Below, in pieces: positions 1 through 53,308 of a stretch of 60,000 bases of DNA (position 1 is the first letter of the stretch; every line of letters begins with the position of its first letter). Origin of the DNA: Chrysomallon squamiferum. Taxonomy: Eukaryota; Mollusca; Gastropoda; Neomphalida; Peltospiridae. The translations under genes and the position numbers were made by a program. The notes below the pieces were generated by a model, which searched no databases, had not been told where the DNA came from, and saw only the letters and a program-made list of their open reading frames with translations. The stretch covers positions 10,463,922 to 10,523,921 of the forward strand of contig CM022677.1 of NCBI GenBank assembly GCA_012295275.1. Reading direction: 5' to 3'.

Positions 1-28722
<28,722 letters not shown>

Positions 28723-30124
28723 GCTCAGCTCAAGCAGCTGAAGGAATTTTTATTTTAATGAAGAAGAAAAATAAATAACAAAAAGATGAAGAAAAATAAG
28801 CAAAATTATTTGTAGGAATAATATTGTCAAGGTAGTGTAATAAATATTTCATATATATTAAATTGTTGTTGGTTTGTTTTTTTATCTTTAAAATAGATCT
28901 GCATGGTAAATACCTAAATTTAGTTATCATGGAGGTGGAAACTAAATAACAAGAAATTAGGAATAATATCAAATATTATAAAATTGTTGTGTGTTTTTTC
29001 TTTGAGATAATCAGTTTGCATGATTATGTAAGTTCATAATTTTATAAACAATCAGTGCAAACAGAAAATAAAAAAACTTACATATCTGTAACTTGAAACC
29101 TAAGGTCTGTTCATGTAAATATTTTCATAATATATAAATCTTACCTACTGAAACAACTGACAATTTACCATATATCTTTCCACACCAAAAATCTGAATAT
29201 AAAATTGTCAGAGCCACTGATAAATTAAGTGAGCTGTAAACAGATGTGAACCAGGGTTTTAAAAATTTAAAAATAAAATAATAGAATTCCTTGGACTATC
29301 TGGTCTTGCTAGGATTGCAATGGGATGAATGGGAAATAAGGAGGTGATTGACTGGAATTCAATTAACTAACTAGTTACGCATATAAGAGTTTAAAAAAAA
29401 AAAAAATAATTTAAATGAACCTCTGAAAAAAAACAACTCAATCCACCCTCTCCCAAAAAAAACAACAAAATAAATAAATAAATAAATAAAACCAACAAAG
29501 TCTATAGTCATTGTTTCATTTGTTAATAAATAACAATAATTATAAATACAAACATATATAAAAGCGAAATTATTTTCTAATAATTTTCTCTAATACTACA
29601 TGCACATCTAGTAAAAGTAAAAACTGGGTTTTATACCAATTTTTAAGGTATATTCTAAATTACACATTTGTTTCTACAATCCTCAAATTTTGTAAATTAA
29701 GAGATTTATGAAAAATTCTACATTAACAAATATATAACTAACAAACTGTTTACTATCCATCATGATAGTAACTTAATTGTTAAATTTAATTAATCATAAA
29801 GAAGTTTCGCTTCTTGCAGTTATTCAAAATTGTCAATCACATAATAGAACAATCATTTTTAATTATTATTGTTTTTTAAACCACAAAATTCGACTAATTA
29901 TATACCTATAGGGAGAAAACATGATAGAAAATAGTAATAGTAGATCAGTGAGGAAACCAATATATAAATTATGAAAACGTCAATTTTTAAAAACGAAAGG
30001 AAAGAATATAACAATTTTAAAATCTAATTATAAACAATTTATATCTGCTTATCTTTCTAAACAACTCACAAAATTATAAAAATACTAGTCAGAGGGAGGG
30101 GTTACTAAATAAAGAACAAGTTAA
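28723..30124. other. 3' UTR and intergenic DNA after EBR-1
   Basis: AT-rich, no supportable coding exon. Several AATAAA sequences lie in the first few hundred bases and could serve polyadenylation, but none can be singled out. Much of it is alignable to 49583-51367 behind EBR-2, including the stretch around 29550-29830. Confidence 0.6.
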
Positions 30125-30212
30125 ATGTGTTTTGAAAACAATTCAGTTTATAAGCAAGAACTCTTTTCAGTTTGCCTCACTTCAGTTTGCTTTAAGGTTT
30201 TGTCCGCCTGTG
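30125..30212 (+). CDS. EBS-1 first coding exon (possible signal peptide)
   Basis: ATG followed by 29 codons and a strong donor (CTGTG|GTAAGTC) in phase 1, matching the next exon. The later half is moderately hydrophobic (Leu-Phe-Ser-Val-Cys-Leu-Thr-Ser-Val-Cys-Phe), which could act as a signal sequence, though the N-terminal part is polar. The stretch is conserved at 51368 in the duplicate. Confidence 0.4.
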
Positions 30213-30572
30213 GTAAGTCTTATGAGAATTTAAAAATATTTTGTAAATTTTCATTTTTAGACATGATAATTTTTATTTTTTTAAATTATTATATCTTCTT
30301 TTCTATTTATTTTGATTAATTATTTTATATTATTTTATTATTATTATTTTTTTTATATATAATTTTTTAAGTAACTATATTTAAGAAACACACTTAGACA
30401 AATAAACAATCACCCGTTCGCACGCATCAAATACATTCACACAAAAAAAAACAACTTATAGAGATTTAAATATTTATTTATTTATTATTTATTCATTAGT
30501 TTTGATTTAGTCTATTAGTTATTTAGTTAATTGCTTAATTCTAATATTATATATCCTTTAAACTTCTTATTC

Positions 30573-30659
<87 letters not shown>

Positions 30660-31204
30660 ATAAATATATAAAACATAAAATGATATACATTTAATTTGTT
30701 TCTTTTGCTGTAGTAATGATCTAATTATTAATTATTTTTTCACCAATATATCAGAGGGACAAATAAGGTCACTTTTTAAATAATATTCTTTTAATTTATT
30801 ATAATTATTTTATTCATTTTTCTATTCATAATGCGATTCTATAATAGGATATAAATTTATTAAATTAAACAATTATTAATTAATAATTTCACCAATATTT
30901 TTAACAATAAAAGGGGGATTTTTCCTTATTTTATTAATATTCCTAATTTTTAATTATGTATTATTTAATTAATTAATTTGTGTATTTTTGTATTCATTTA
31001 TTATAATAAATTTTAATAGATTTTTTATTTATTCTCTTTTATTCAGGTGATAATCTGAAGATAATGGGAATATGTAAAACGTCACCCAATTTGTGCCCCA
31101 TCAACTCTAAATGTTTGAACGTGGGATGTCTGGGCGAGCGATGTGTCTGTGAGAACGGAACCGTGGCAGATTCTGATCAAACACAGTGTCTTAAACGTAT
31201 AGTC

Positions 31205-31255
<51 letters not shown>

Positions 31256-32412
31256 TACTGATTTATTCAATTGTTTCCCCTTGTAGCAGGATTAACGAAA
31301 CAATGTAACAGTTAACTTTTGATGTTTCGTGTACTGTTTACACAACAATTCTCTTTTTCTTCTTCTTCTTTTTATCGATAGAATATTTTTTATTTTGCAT
31401 TATTATAATACAATAGTAGATCTGAGTAAATTATATATCTATTATTTATTACAGTTGTTTATAATATAATGTTGTTTACCGTAAAAATATAATGCAATGT
31501 AATAATAGTTATAATACAGATGACAAATAGACAATATAATACAATTCAGACAACAAGTAACAGCAGAACACAACACAACAAAATTCAGCTTAACATCGCA
31601 TAATGTATTACAATACATCCAGTCAAATAATACAATAAAATAAGATATAAAAATATACAACATAGCATACAAAATATACACAATATAATATAGTCTAATA
31701 CAGGGTACTACAGTGTAAAATAATACAATAAAATTCAACATAATATAATATAATATAATATAATCCACACATTACATTAAAACAACATAAGGCTAATGCA
31801 AAATACACAAACAACAACAACAACAAAAACATCAACAACACACAATACGATACAGTCCAGAGTGTGTACATGTGTTCTAGAATAATTTTTGTTTCTCACC
31901 AAGACAACAACAATCTCTCATGTTTGCTTTAATATTTCAGGAGAATCTTTGCAAGCAGAATGTTTAGGTAAATACATTTTAATAATAATAATAATAATAA
32001 CTCATGCTACTCATGATTGTAATAATGATGATGAAAATAAAATTGTTAGAAGTAAAAACAGACACAGCATTTATAGTGATGCAAAATAGTGCATCAGTAG
32101 TTGTAATACTACATCAGCTACATCTACTACTACTACTACAATGACTGAGCCTCAAACTCCAACATCTACCACAACACCAGCATCTACTAAAGGAAAAACT
32201 GAACCTACAGATAAATAAACATCAGCTACACCTCCTACTACTGAGGCTCGAACTACAAAACCTCCCACAACAGTAGAAACAACAATTGTAACTAAATCTG
32301 GTCAGTAGAAGTTGTAGTTGCAGAAATAGTAAATGTTGAGGTTTTACAGGAATAGAAATAGTGGTTGTAATTGTAATAGTAGATTCTGTAGTTGTAGTAG
32401 GAATAGATTTCG

Positions 32413-32463
<51 letters not shown>

Positions 32464-33704
32464 TTTTGTTTTTGTTTTGTTTCAAGATCTTGTGTATATA
32501 AACTATATAACTTTATACTGGATTTCAGCTCTGTGTCAGAAAGATGATATCGTGGCAGACATCATTCCTGCATACAAAGTGTTTGTCAATGACAACAACT
32601 GTCCACACATCAGTGGAGGATGTCCAGGTTAGTGAAAGAGAAAAAGAAAAAACAAAAGTTTGTTGTTTTTGTATTCAAGTAATTTTAGTAAACAAATGTT
32701 TGTGGTGAGTTTTATTTTGTAGTTAAATAATTTTAGCAAACATATGTTTGTGGTGAGTTTTATTTTGTAGTTAAGAAATTTTTACAAACAAATGTTTTAT
32801 TCTGTAGATAGTACCTCCTATTTCTATAGCCTTTTCATAGTGAGAAAAAAGTTTAAATGTATCTCTTTTATATAATTCTTTAGAAGGTCTGACTCAAGAT
32901 AAAATAATATATTTCTATATATGTCAGGAAAGTACAGTGAATGTGGCCAACTGATAACAAAACTCATCTAAATTTATGAGCAAACTTGTGATGTACATGT
33001 TCATATTGTCCTAATGGCAGACAGCACAACATACTTGTGTTTTACTCTCATCTGGGTCATCTTGTGGTCACTTTGTGCTGCTTTAGACAGCTGAATCAGA
33101 TCACAGTCTGGTGGTCAATGATCTACAGAGTTTCTCCGAGGCCAACACACAGTCGCTATACACAGAATTCACATTTAAACCTATTCCTACTACAACTACA
33201 TCTACTATTACAATTACTATTACTAACTGTATTCCTACTGCAACTACTATTACAATTATTATTACTAACTGTATTCCTACTATAACTACGTCTACTATTA
33301 CAATTACTAACTGTATTCCTACTACATCTACTATTACAATTACTATTACTAACTCTATTCCTACTACAACTACATCTACTATTACAATCACTACCACTAT
33401 CACATGATAATATCAGTATTTTTGAACTTACAGCCATATCTGGATTCATAAAATCAAATAAATGTCTTTAGTTTTAATATTGGTTTAGTATTAATGTGAT
33501 AAGTGATTACTAATTTTTAATTTTAACAAGTGATGTTTGTTCTATCTTGATTCTGTTGTTTTGTTTGTTTCAGTGACATGTTCATCTAGACAGCCGAGAA
33601 TTTGTCACATTTATTATGAAGTAAACTGTAAATTTACTTCTTTCATGAAAGCTTGTCCAGTTAAATATCACACTTGTAGTAACTGTGAGTTCATTTCTTA
33701 TTAA
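30125..33704 (+). CDS. EBS-1: small EB-module / Thr-rich protein (candidate spliced gene)
   Basis: Candidate gene built from exons 30125-30212, 31047-31196, 31941-31967, 32529-32627 and 33091-33407, or ending instead in the exon at 33574. All internal junctions are phase 1. The first listed path sums to 681 nt, giving a 226-residue open product with a TGA stop. It would be a short, probably extracellular protein: one EB module, a Cys-containing segment and a Thr/Ile-rich tail. Compared with its duplicate at 51368-59004 it has lost two stretches (about 0.6 kb at ~31455 and about 3.2 kb at ~32100) that held further EB exons. No function can be named. It may be a remnant rather than a working gene. 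Confidence 0.45.
30572..30656 (+). repeat. (CT)n microsatellite
   Basis: About 85 bp of CT inside the first EBS-1 intron; the counterpart lies at 51038-51120. Confidence 0.95.
31047..31196 (+). CDS. EBS-1 EB-module exon
   Basis: 150 nt after TTTATTCAG, phase 1-1. It encodes an EB module with Cys-Leu-Gly-Glu-Arg-Cys-Val-Cys-Glu-Asn-Gly and eight cysteines. The donor GTATAG is weak. The duplicate at 51677 has two of the cysteines changed to Tyr. Confidence 0.7.
31941..31967 (+). CDS. EBS-1 27-nt microexon
   Basis: AATATTTCAG precedes it and GTAAAT follows. Phase 1-1; encodes a nine-codon piece containing Ser-Leu-Gln-Ala-Glu-Cys-Leu. In the duplicate an (AAT)n expansion at 53228 replaces its 3' end. 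Confidence 0.4.
   Translation, partial: ENLCKQNV
32110..32300 (+). pseudogene. EBS-1 Thr-rich mucin-like exon remnant
   Basis: Similar to the 3' part of the Thr-rich exon at 56470-57006 (Thr-Glu-Pro-Gln-Thr-Pro, Thr-Lys-Gly-Lys-Thr). Its 5' end and acceptor are missing at a deletion junction near 32100, and a TAA at 32216-32218 stands where the duplicate has TCA (Ser). Skipping it leaves the neighbours in frame. Confidence 0.65.
32529..32627 (+). CDS. EBS-1 Cys-containing exon (unknown fold)
   Basis: 99 nt between GGATTTCAG and GTTAGT, phase 1-1. Encodes three Cys, with Asp-Ile-Val-Ala-Asp-Ile-Ile-Pro-Ala-Tyr and Asn-Asn-Cys-Pro-His-Ile-Ser-Gly-Gly-Cys-Pro. I do not recognise the family. 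Its copy at 57429 has lost the acceptor and the frame. Confidence 0.55.
33091..33407 (+). CDS. EBS-1 Thr/Ile-rich terminal exon on a minisatellite
   Basis: After GCTTTAGACAG, phase 1 start (Ala-Glu-Ser-Asp-His-Ser-Leu-Val-Val), a unique stretch of about 33 codons, then repeats of Ile-Pro-Thr-Thr-Thr-Thr-Ser-Thr-Ile-Thr and a TGA at 33405-33407. The unique part is conserved and open in the duplicate. The repeat also lacks stops in other frames, so the openness alone is weak evidence. Confidence 0.4.
33183..33404 (+). repeat. 42/48-bp minisatellite (ATTCCTACTACAACTACATC type)
   Basis: About five tandem units of 42 or 48 bp, all multiples of three. Reverse-complement related to GTAGTAGGAATAG-type sequence at 32300-32410. 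Confidence 0.85.
33574..33704 (+). CDS. EBS-1 alternative Cys-rich 3' exon
   Basis: Acceptor TTTGTTTCAG, phase 1 start: Val-Thr-Cys-Ser-Ser-Arg-Gln-Pro-Arg-Ile-Cys, then Val-Asn-Cys and Ala-Cys-Pro-Val-Lys-Tyr-His-Thr-Cys. It may splice at 33684 (T|GTGAGT) or run to TAA at 33702-33704. With the exon at 33862 the junction codon would be TAA, so read-through to its own stop is the simpler reading. The duplicate has Cys changed to Tyr twice. Confidence 0.4.
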
Positions 33705-33721
33705 AGAAAATTGTGTAGTAT

Positions 33722-33724
<3 letters not shown>

Positions 33725-33799
<75 letters not shown>
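33725..33799 (+). repeat. (AG)n microsatellite
   Basis: Pure AG run of about 75 bp; a (CT)n run follows at 33965-34017, so the two are complementary and flank 33862-33917. Confidence 0.95.
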
Positions 33800-33803
<4 letters not shown>

Positions 33804-33861
33804 AATATTTAAAATATATGCAATATATTGAATATTTAAGATAATTTTCTTTGTTTTGCAG

Positions 33862-33917
33862 AATGGAACTGTGAATCAGGACTTCATGGATGCCAAAAAG
33901 ACACAGAACTAAAATAA
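33862..33917 (+). other. Possible last exon of EBS-1
   Basis: Preceded by TTCTTTGTTTTGCAG. Open in one frame: Trp-Asn-Cys-Glu-Ser-Gly-Leu-His-Gly-Cys ... then TAA. No upstream donor joins it without creating a stop codon, so its use is doubtful. Confidence 0.25.
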
Positions 33918-33962
33918 AAAGATGTAGGAATTATATAAAATGTTTTTAAAATTTATTTTTGT

Positions 33963-34021
<59 letters not shown>

Positions 34022-34313
34022 ATCTATATCATAATGTGTTTTATTTCTGTATTGATAACCAGTGCAGCTGATTGAGATTAACAAAAACAACAAAAGCTTG
34101 TTTACACATCTTCCTTTAATAACCAGTACAAAAACATTCCTGTTTTCTGAATCAATAATAATCTGTCAGTGAGATACAAGACATTCATTTCAGCACTGCA
34201 GAGTAATTTTAAAATGAAGAGGTTTTAATTCTACAAATATTTTTGTAAGTTAAATGTAAACAGAGAAATGGAGGCATGCTGATTTGCTATGTAAGTTAAT
34301 AAAAATAGCAATA

Positions 34314-34372
<59 letters not shown>

Positions 34373-34376
34373 TAGC

Positions 34377-34423
<47 letters not shown>

Positions 34424-34729
34424 GGGTATTAATTACTGGAATGGTGTAATAATGGTATAATAATAGTATTAATGGTAATAATAATAATAATAGAATACTA
34501 ATAAAAATATAACAAACAAAGGATGGTAATAATAGTAGTAGTAATAATAATAATAATAATAATGATTAGTAAAAAACAAACTAAAAGTATAAACACGAGG
34601 TAAATACTGAAAGATAAAATGAAAGAAAGAAAACAAAAATGAATGAGATATCAGTTTGCTTTATCCCTCCAATGTGATGCTCCCAACTGCTCATGCACTG
34701 ATGATATTTATATAAGTTTCTCAAATTAC

Positions 34730-34760
<31 letters not shown>

Positions 34761-35829
34761 TCATACATACATACATATATATATATATACACACACACTA
34801 ATACTGCCAGTTGTGTGTGTGTGTGTGTGTGTATGTATATATATATATATATATGAATATAAGCAGATGCAGTGATGGTAGTAAAAGGAGTAATAACTAT
34901 AGACACTGTTATTGTACTAATAGTAGCAGTAGTTGCAGTATTAACAGAAGCAGCTGTAAGAGTAGCAGTAGAAGACGTGGTACTAGTAATAGTATTATAA
35001 GCAGCACCCATAGTAGTAACAGCTGAGCGAATGTTAGTATTAGTATTAATAGTTGTCTGTAGTAGTAATAGTGTAGAACAGCAATAACAGAAGTAGTTCT
35101 AAAGCACCAATAATCCATAATAGTATTTACTAGTAATGGTATGTAGTAGTAGTACTAGTAGTATCAGAAGCGGTATTATAATTTTATAATGTTTTTAAAA
35201 AATAATTTCTAGCAAGATAATATGTTTTACACGCAAACACTCACACAGACACGAATTATTTTTAAATAAATAAATAAAATATTTAAAATGCAGGTGTTAG
35301 TCAGGTAATGTGTTTTGTTGAACATTGAGAGACACACCCAGTCAGTATTTAGACTGGAAAAGTAGTGAAGTGTGACCATTAAATTTTATAATTTTCAGTG
35401 ATGCGGTGATTCATTTGATCTGTTATACAAAGGATTATTTTCTGTAAACACACCCATACCTAGACAAAATGATGTATACATTTTTCACAAACACATACAT
35501 ACATATATATACAAATATAGAGTACACACACATACACACACACACGAAACACCCACACACACAAACATATCTACCCATATACCTACAGACTTGCAACACA
35601 AACACATACACACATACACATATAAAATTATAAAATTAAATAACGAACAGAAAATATATAAATAAAAATAAAATAAAATAAAATAAATAAATAAACAAAC
35701 AAAAAGAAAAAGAAAAGATGAATATAAACATTACATCTTTTCATTATAATTCTCTGATTTATTTTTAATGTATCCTTTTTTACTATTTATTTAACATATT
35801 TTTCTTTTAAGTTAAGAACAATTTTTATT
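33918..35829. other. Repeat-rich intergenic DNA
   Basis: Holds (AAT)n arrays at about 34310-34430, TA/GT/CA runs at 34728-34855, and a GTAGTA-rich low-complexity stretch at 34870-35165. The part around 34640-34725 is homologous to 59545-59630, marking the right-hand limit of the duplicated block. No coding exon seen. Confidence 0.7.

Positions 35830-35863
<34 letters not shown>
35828..35863 (+). repeat. Poly(A) tract
   Basis: About 36 adenines followed by CCCATTG. Could be the tail of an old retroelement insertion, but no element body is recognisable before it. Confidence 0.5.
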
Positions 35864-35865
<2 letters not shown>

Positions 35866-35949
35866 CATTGATAAACCAAAAGCTAGCTGTGTCTTATTGT
35901 TAACGATTTTGTTTGCAGGAAAAAAAATCACCGACTAAAACAAAGACAC

Positions 35950-35998
35950 ATTCACTGGATCGTTAAAGCAGGATATCGTTAAGCGAGATGTTACTGTA
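35950..35998 (+). mobile_element. Terminal inverted-repeat end resembling Tigger/pogo elements
   Basis: Contains CACTGGATCGTTAAAG and ends AAGCGAGATGTTACTGTA. The reverse complement starts CAGTAACATCTCGCTTAACG next to a TA, the form of many Tigger-type ends. The other end was not located. Confidence 0.35.
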
Positions 35999-36499
35999 TT
36001 TATACATTAATAATCGCTTTCCAAATAATCTGAAACAGTTCATTATAATGACTGAGGTAAAGACATGCATGTCAATAAGACCATTGAACCACATTTAGCC
36101 TTTCGACGAATTGGGAATTCTACCAAATGGGAGTAAGCCTCACAAGGTTGAAATGAGGATGCTCTAAACAGAAATAAATAATTCAATAAATAAAACTGAA
36201 GTAAGTATTAAATGTTTTTGCGATAATTATGGTGTTACCTTTTCAAGAAAGCTCAAGACTAATGTTTATTCAAAAAAAAAAAAAAAAAAAAATCTAACTT
36301 TAATACAGCCGACAAAATATATCATTTCATTGTTAATAATTGCGTTTGTATGAAAAGTAATCAAAGACATACATGTACACTTTTTCTCTCTCTTTCTCTC
36401 TTTCTTTCTCTGTCATACACATATGCTCGCACACGCACACACGCACACGCACACACACACAAACACGCGCACACAGTCACAAACAAACTAAAAATGTAT

Positions 36500-36811
36500 T
36501 AAAAAATAAAAATGAAATAATGCAAAGGCGACAATTTCAGTTTCTTTTATACCCATCTATTCTTAGTCGACGTGCTGTCTACAGACTTGTGCATGTTTAT
36601 CAAAAATATGATGCGTGACCAGCAGACGTATTGTTGCGTGCATGTCGTCACACAATAGATGTACCCGGGACGCACTTCATTATGCATACATCCCGGATAC
36701 AGGGTGTGCTGCTCATAAAAAACACACGCAGAGAAACACCTTACAGACGACATCAGCAAAAAGCGACATCAATTTCATCTTCTTTCATTTTATTAGAAAG
36801 AATTCGAAGAA
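36500..36811 (+). promoter_or_regulatory. Candidate promoter and 5' UTR exon of EBR-2
   Basis: A locally GC-richer stretch with few simple repeats. CATAAAAAAC at 36714 could be a TATA-like element. The stretch ends at AATTCGAAGAA|GTAAGTG (36811), a strong donor that can join the acceptor ATTTTCAG at 37257, which lies 26 nt before the ATG. Inference only. Confidence 0.35.
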
Positions 36812-37283
36812 GTAAGTGATAAAATTATATCTGATTATTTAATGTGTTGCACAAAGAATGTGTATATAAATAAGAAATATTTGTTTATTCCGTTTTTTCG
36901 GTTTTATTTATTTATTTATTTAACTTCTTATTTACTTAGTTTCACAATAATATTTTTTCTCGTTATTTATTAATTCAAGATTTTATTTCATTAGTCTGTT
37001 GCTGTATTTCATTGGCAAGTTGATTAATTAATTCTTAAAATTAGAACTCTATCAGTAATATAAATATATCAATTAATTAAAACTGGAATTTCTTAACTGT
37101 CTACTTTCTTCTAACTTACTATTTATTATCAGTTAATTATTTATTTATTTATTTATTTATTTCCTTATTTCTTGATCCAGTTATACTAACGACATTGTCT
37201 AGACATTTTAAACAAAAATAAATTTTATTTATTAATTTTATTTGCTATATTTTCAGTAGACGCTGAAGAAATCTCAAAAGAAA

Positions 37284-49582
<12,299 letters not shown>

Positions 49583-49868
49583 GCTCAACTCAAGCAGCTG
49601 AAGGAATTTTTATTTTAATGAAGAAGAAAAATAAATAAGAAAAAAATCAAGAAAAATAATCAATATTATTTGTAGGAATAATATTATCAACATAGTATAA
49701 TAAATATTTTTACGTATTAAATTGTTGTTGGTTCTTTTATCATTAAAATAGATCTGCATGATAACATGCCTAAAAATAAAATAAAATAAATAAATAAAAT
49801 AAAATAAAATAATAATAATAATAAGTAAAACCAACAAAGTCTGTATTCACTGTTTTATTCATTAACAC

Positions 49869-49913
<45 letters not shown>

Positions 49914-51034
49914 TATAAATAGAAACATATATAAAAGCGAAATTAGTTTCTAATAATTTGTCTAATACTACATGCACATCTAGTAAAAGTAAAAACTGAG
50001 TTTTATACCAATTTTTGGGTATATTCTACATTCACATGTTTGTATCTAAAATACTCAAGTCATGTAAATTAAGAGATTATGAAAAATTCTATATTAAAAA
50101 GTATATAAATAACAAACTGTTTACTGTCCATCATGATAGTAACATAATTATTAAATTTAATTAATCATAAAGAAATAACAAAATATATGAACATCACTTC
50201 TTGTAGTTATTAAAAATTGTCACTCAATCACATAATAAAAGAAAAATTTTAATTCTTTTTTTTTTAAACCACTAAATTCAACTAATTATATTCCTATAGG
50301 GAGAAAACATGAGAGAAAATAGTAATAGTAGATCAGAAAGGAAAACAGTATTATTTAAATTATGAAAACGTCTATTTTTTAGAAAAACAAGGAAATAATA
50401 TAAAGTTTTAAAATCTAATTACAAACAATTTATATCTGATTATCTTTCTAAACAACATACAGAATTATAAAAATACAAGTTTTAATTTTTAAAACAAATC
50501 ATGATGATAATTGATTACACAAATATTAATCAACATGAAACATAATATACTGTTTAGTATATTTTCTACATCAAAAATATCAAAAATTAAATAAATTAAC
50601 AAAAATAAAAAATTATTATTTCTAAAAAACGTATTTACTAATTTTAAAGAAAACTGGAAGACTTTGTTCAGCTATAAAACACATAAGTTACAATTCTATA
50701 TAATTATTATCTAGGAAAATAGAATCTACAGAATTAAATGAATAAATAAAGCCATACTTACTTTATAGTGATTTTTAATCATTATTATTTATTGATTGAT
50801 TTATTTATCACAATAATAAAAATAATAATAATTCTTTATTAGTAGCAGTAGTATTATTAACAAAAAACTAAATACAAAGGATAGCAGCAAATAATTTGTG
50901 TGTGAGTGCGTGCGTTCGTGTGTGTGTCAAATTGATTGAATTTCGAATATCTTGTGTGAGAACGAGTTCTTGAAAAAATATTGAAATTCCAAATAATAAA
51001 AATGTTCAGTTTTCCATACCCTACCATAATATAC

Positions 51035-51128
<94 letters not shown>

Positions 51129-51367
51129 CTCGCATTATTTACTGTTGATATACTTATTTGCTTCTCTTTTATTATTAATTAAACATGTTTATCTTTTTGT
51201 CACTCAAACGCGAACGCACAAAAGAGACGTTTTCAAAGGAAACATTTTATTGTGTTGTTAAATAAGAACGACTGATCTTGCATTTCTTACGTTTTGTTCT
51301 GTCCACGTTTGGTATACATCCTGGATTCCAGTAAGAGGGAGGGGTTACTAAATAAAGAACAAGTTAA
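49583..51367. other. 3' UTR and intergenic DNA after EBR-2
   Basis: AT-rich, with (AAT)n at about 49869-49911 and a CT run at 51038-51120. Alignable to the region behind EBR-1. No coding exon seen. Confidence 0.6.
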
Positions 51368-51595
51368 ATGTGTTTTGAAAACGATTCAGTTTATAAGCAA
51401 GAACTCTTTTCAGTTTGCCTCACTTCAATTTTCTTTAAGGTTTTGTCCGCCTATAGTGTGTGAATTTTTCAAATATTTTATAAAAGTTTAAAATTTTTAT
51501 AGTTTTAGTACTTTTTATTTTTTCTGTTTCTTTTTTTTTTTTTTTATTAATATTCAGAATTTTAATTTATGTACTTTTTATTTTTTAATTAATTA

Positions 51596-51634
<39 letters not shown>

Positions 51635-51676
51635 TACATTATTATTATGACAATTTTTTTTTTCTCTTTTATACAG

Positions 51677-51826
51677 GTGATAATCTGAAGATAATGGGAA
51701 TATGTAAAACGTCACCCAATTTGTACCCCATCAACTCTAAATGTTTGAACGTGGGATGTCTGGGCGAGCGATGTGTCTATGAGAACGGAACCGTACCAAA
51801 TTCCGATCAAACACAGTGTCTTAAAC
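51677..51826 (+). pseudogene. EBS-2 EB exon with two Cys lost
   Basis: 150 nt, splice sites at ATACAG and GTACAG, phase 1-1, open. Asn-Leu-Tyr-Pro and Cys-Val-Tyr replace Asn-Leu-Cys-Pro and Cys-Val-Cys of the EBS-1 copy, so two positions of disulfide bonds are gone. Confidence 0.65.
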
Positions 51827-51842
51827 GTACAGTCTGTTATTA

Positions 51843-51876
<34 letters not shown>

Positions 51877-52072
51877 TAATTTATTCAGTTGTTTCCCCTT
51901 ATAGCAGGATTAACGAAACAATGTAACAGTTAACTTTTGATGTTTCGTGTACTTTGTAAATAATAATTCTCTTTTTCTTCTTTCTCGTTATAGTGATAGT
52001 ATATATTATATTGTGCATTATTATAATGCAATAGTAGATCTGAATAAATTATATATCTATTATTTATTACAG

Positions 52073-52215
52073 TTGTAAACCTGGGAGAGTCGTGTACTCA
52101 GTCTGGACAGACTTGTACTAAAAGAGCTAAGTGTAAAAATGGCGTCTGTCAGTGTGAACCTGGTTTTGTCAAATCTGATGACGGAAAACGATGCAGAATA
52201 CAATCCTATAAGCAA
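52073..52215 (+). pseudogene. EBS-2 EB exon without proper donor
   Basis: After TTTATTACAG it encodes Val-Val-Asn-Leu-Gly-Glu-Ser-Cys ... Cys-Gln-Cys-Glu-Pro-Gly-Phe and a final Cys. The first available GTs (52216 and on) would leave phase 0 rather than phase 1. In EBS-1 the acceptor remains at about 31454 but the exon is deleted. Confidence 0.55.
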
Positions 52216-52313
52216 GTATACGTATATATAAATATATTCGCATGTTTGTGTGTTTGTGTGTGTGTATATATATTTATATTCTGTTTTATAGTTTGATATT
52301 GTTGTGTGTGTTT

Positions 52314-52414
<101 letters not shown>

Positions 52415-52445
52415 TGTGTATGTTGTGTATTTATTTTTAACACAG

Positions 52446-52628
52446 ACGAAAAAGGAGCTTTACTGGGAGAAACCTGTAGCGGTGATAATATATTCTGTGA
52501 AGACAGCAGGAAACAGTTCTGCAACGTCACGAAATGCACGTGCAAGCCCAAATTCAGACCAGCCAATGAAACGGAGTTTTTCATTTTACCAAAATGCACA
52601 GAATGTGTTCGTGAAAATTTCACAAGAG
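52446..52628 (+). CDS. EBS-2 intact EB exon
   Basis: 183 nt after TTTAACACAG, phase 1-1. Leu-Leu-Gly-Glu-Thr-Cys ... Cys-Thr-Cys-Lys-Pro-Lys-Phe and Cys-Thr-Glu-Cys; sequons Asn-Val-Thr and Asn-Glu-Thr. Donor GTGAAA is weak. Confidence 0.5.
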
Positions 52629-53222
52629 GTGAAATAAACTAAACTAAATTGCTAAGTAATATAAAGTAATGTATCATTCAAAGTGGAATGCAAAAATAGT
52701 TATAACAAAGTAGAACAAGTCACAGAAGAACACAAGAAGAACAAAACTCGACACAACATCGCATAATATATTACAGTATATCCAGTACAAATAATGCAGT
52801 AAAATAAGATATAAAGACATGCAACAAAGCATATATATTCACATAGCATAACACAGTATAACAAAATATTAGATATGTATATATATATATATATGTATGT
52901 GTATGTACAGTGTTTTATAGTCTAAAATAATTGAATAAAATGCAATATAGTATAGTATAATATAATATAATGTAATATAATATAATGCCATACATTATCA
53001 TATTGTGTAACGTTAGATAACAGAAGACAAACACAATATAATAGCATCAGAAAACAACACACCTAAAAATAAACAAAACAAAACAAATAAACAAAAAACA
53101 AAATAAAAACACACAATACAAAACAGTTCAGAGAGTGTGTTCTTGTGTTCTAGAATAATTTTTGTTTCTCAATAAGACAATCTCTCATGTTTATTTTAGT
53201 ATTTCAGGAGAATCTTTGCAAG

Positions 53223-53224
53223 CA

Positions 53225-53306
<82 letters not shown>
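53223..53306 (+). repeat. (AAT)n array inside the former microexon
   Basis: Starts directly after the first 20 nt of the microexon homologous to 31941-31967 and removes its last codons and donor. Confidence 0.9.
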
Positions 53307-53308
<2 letters not shown>

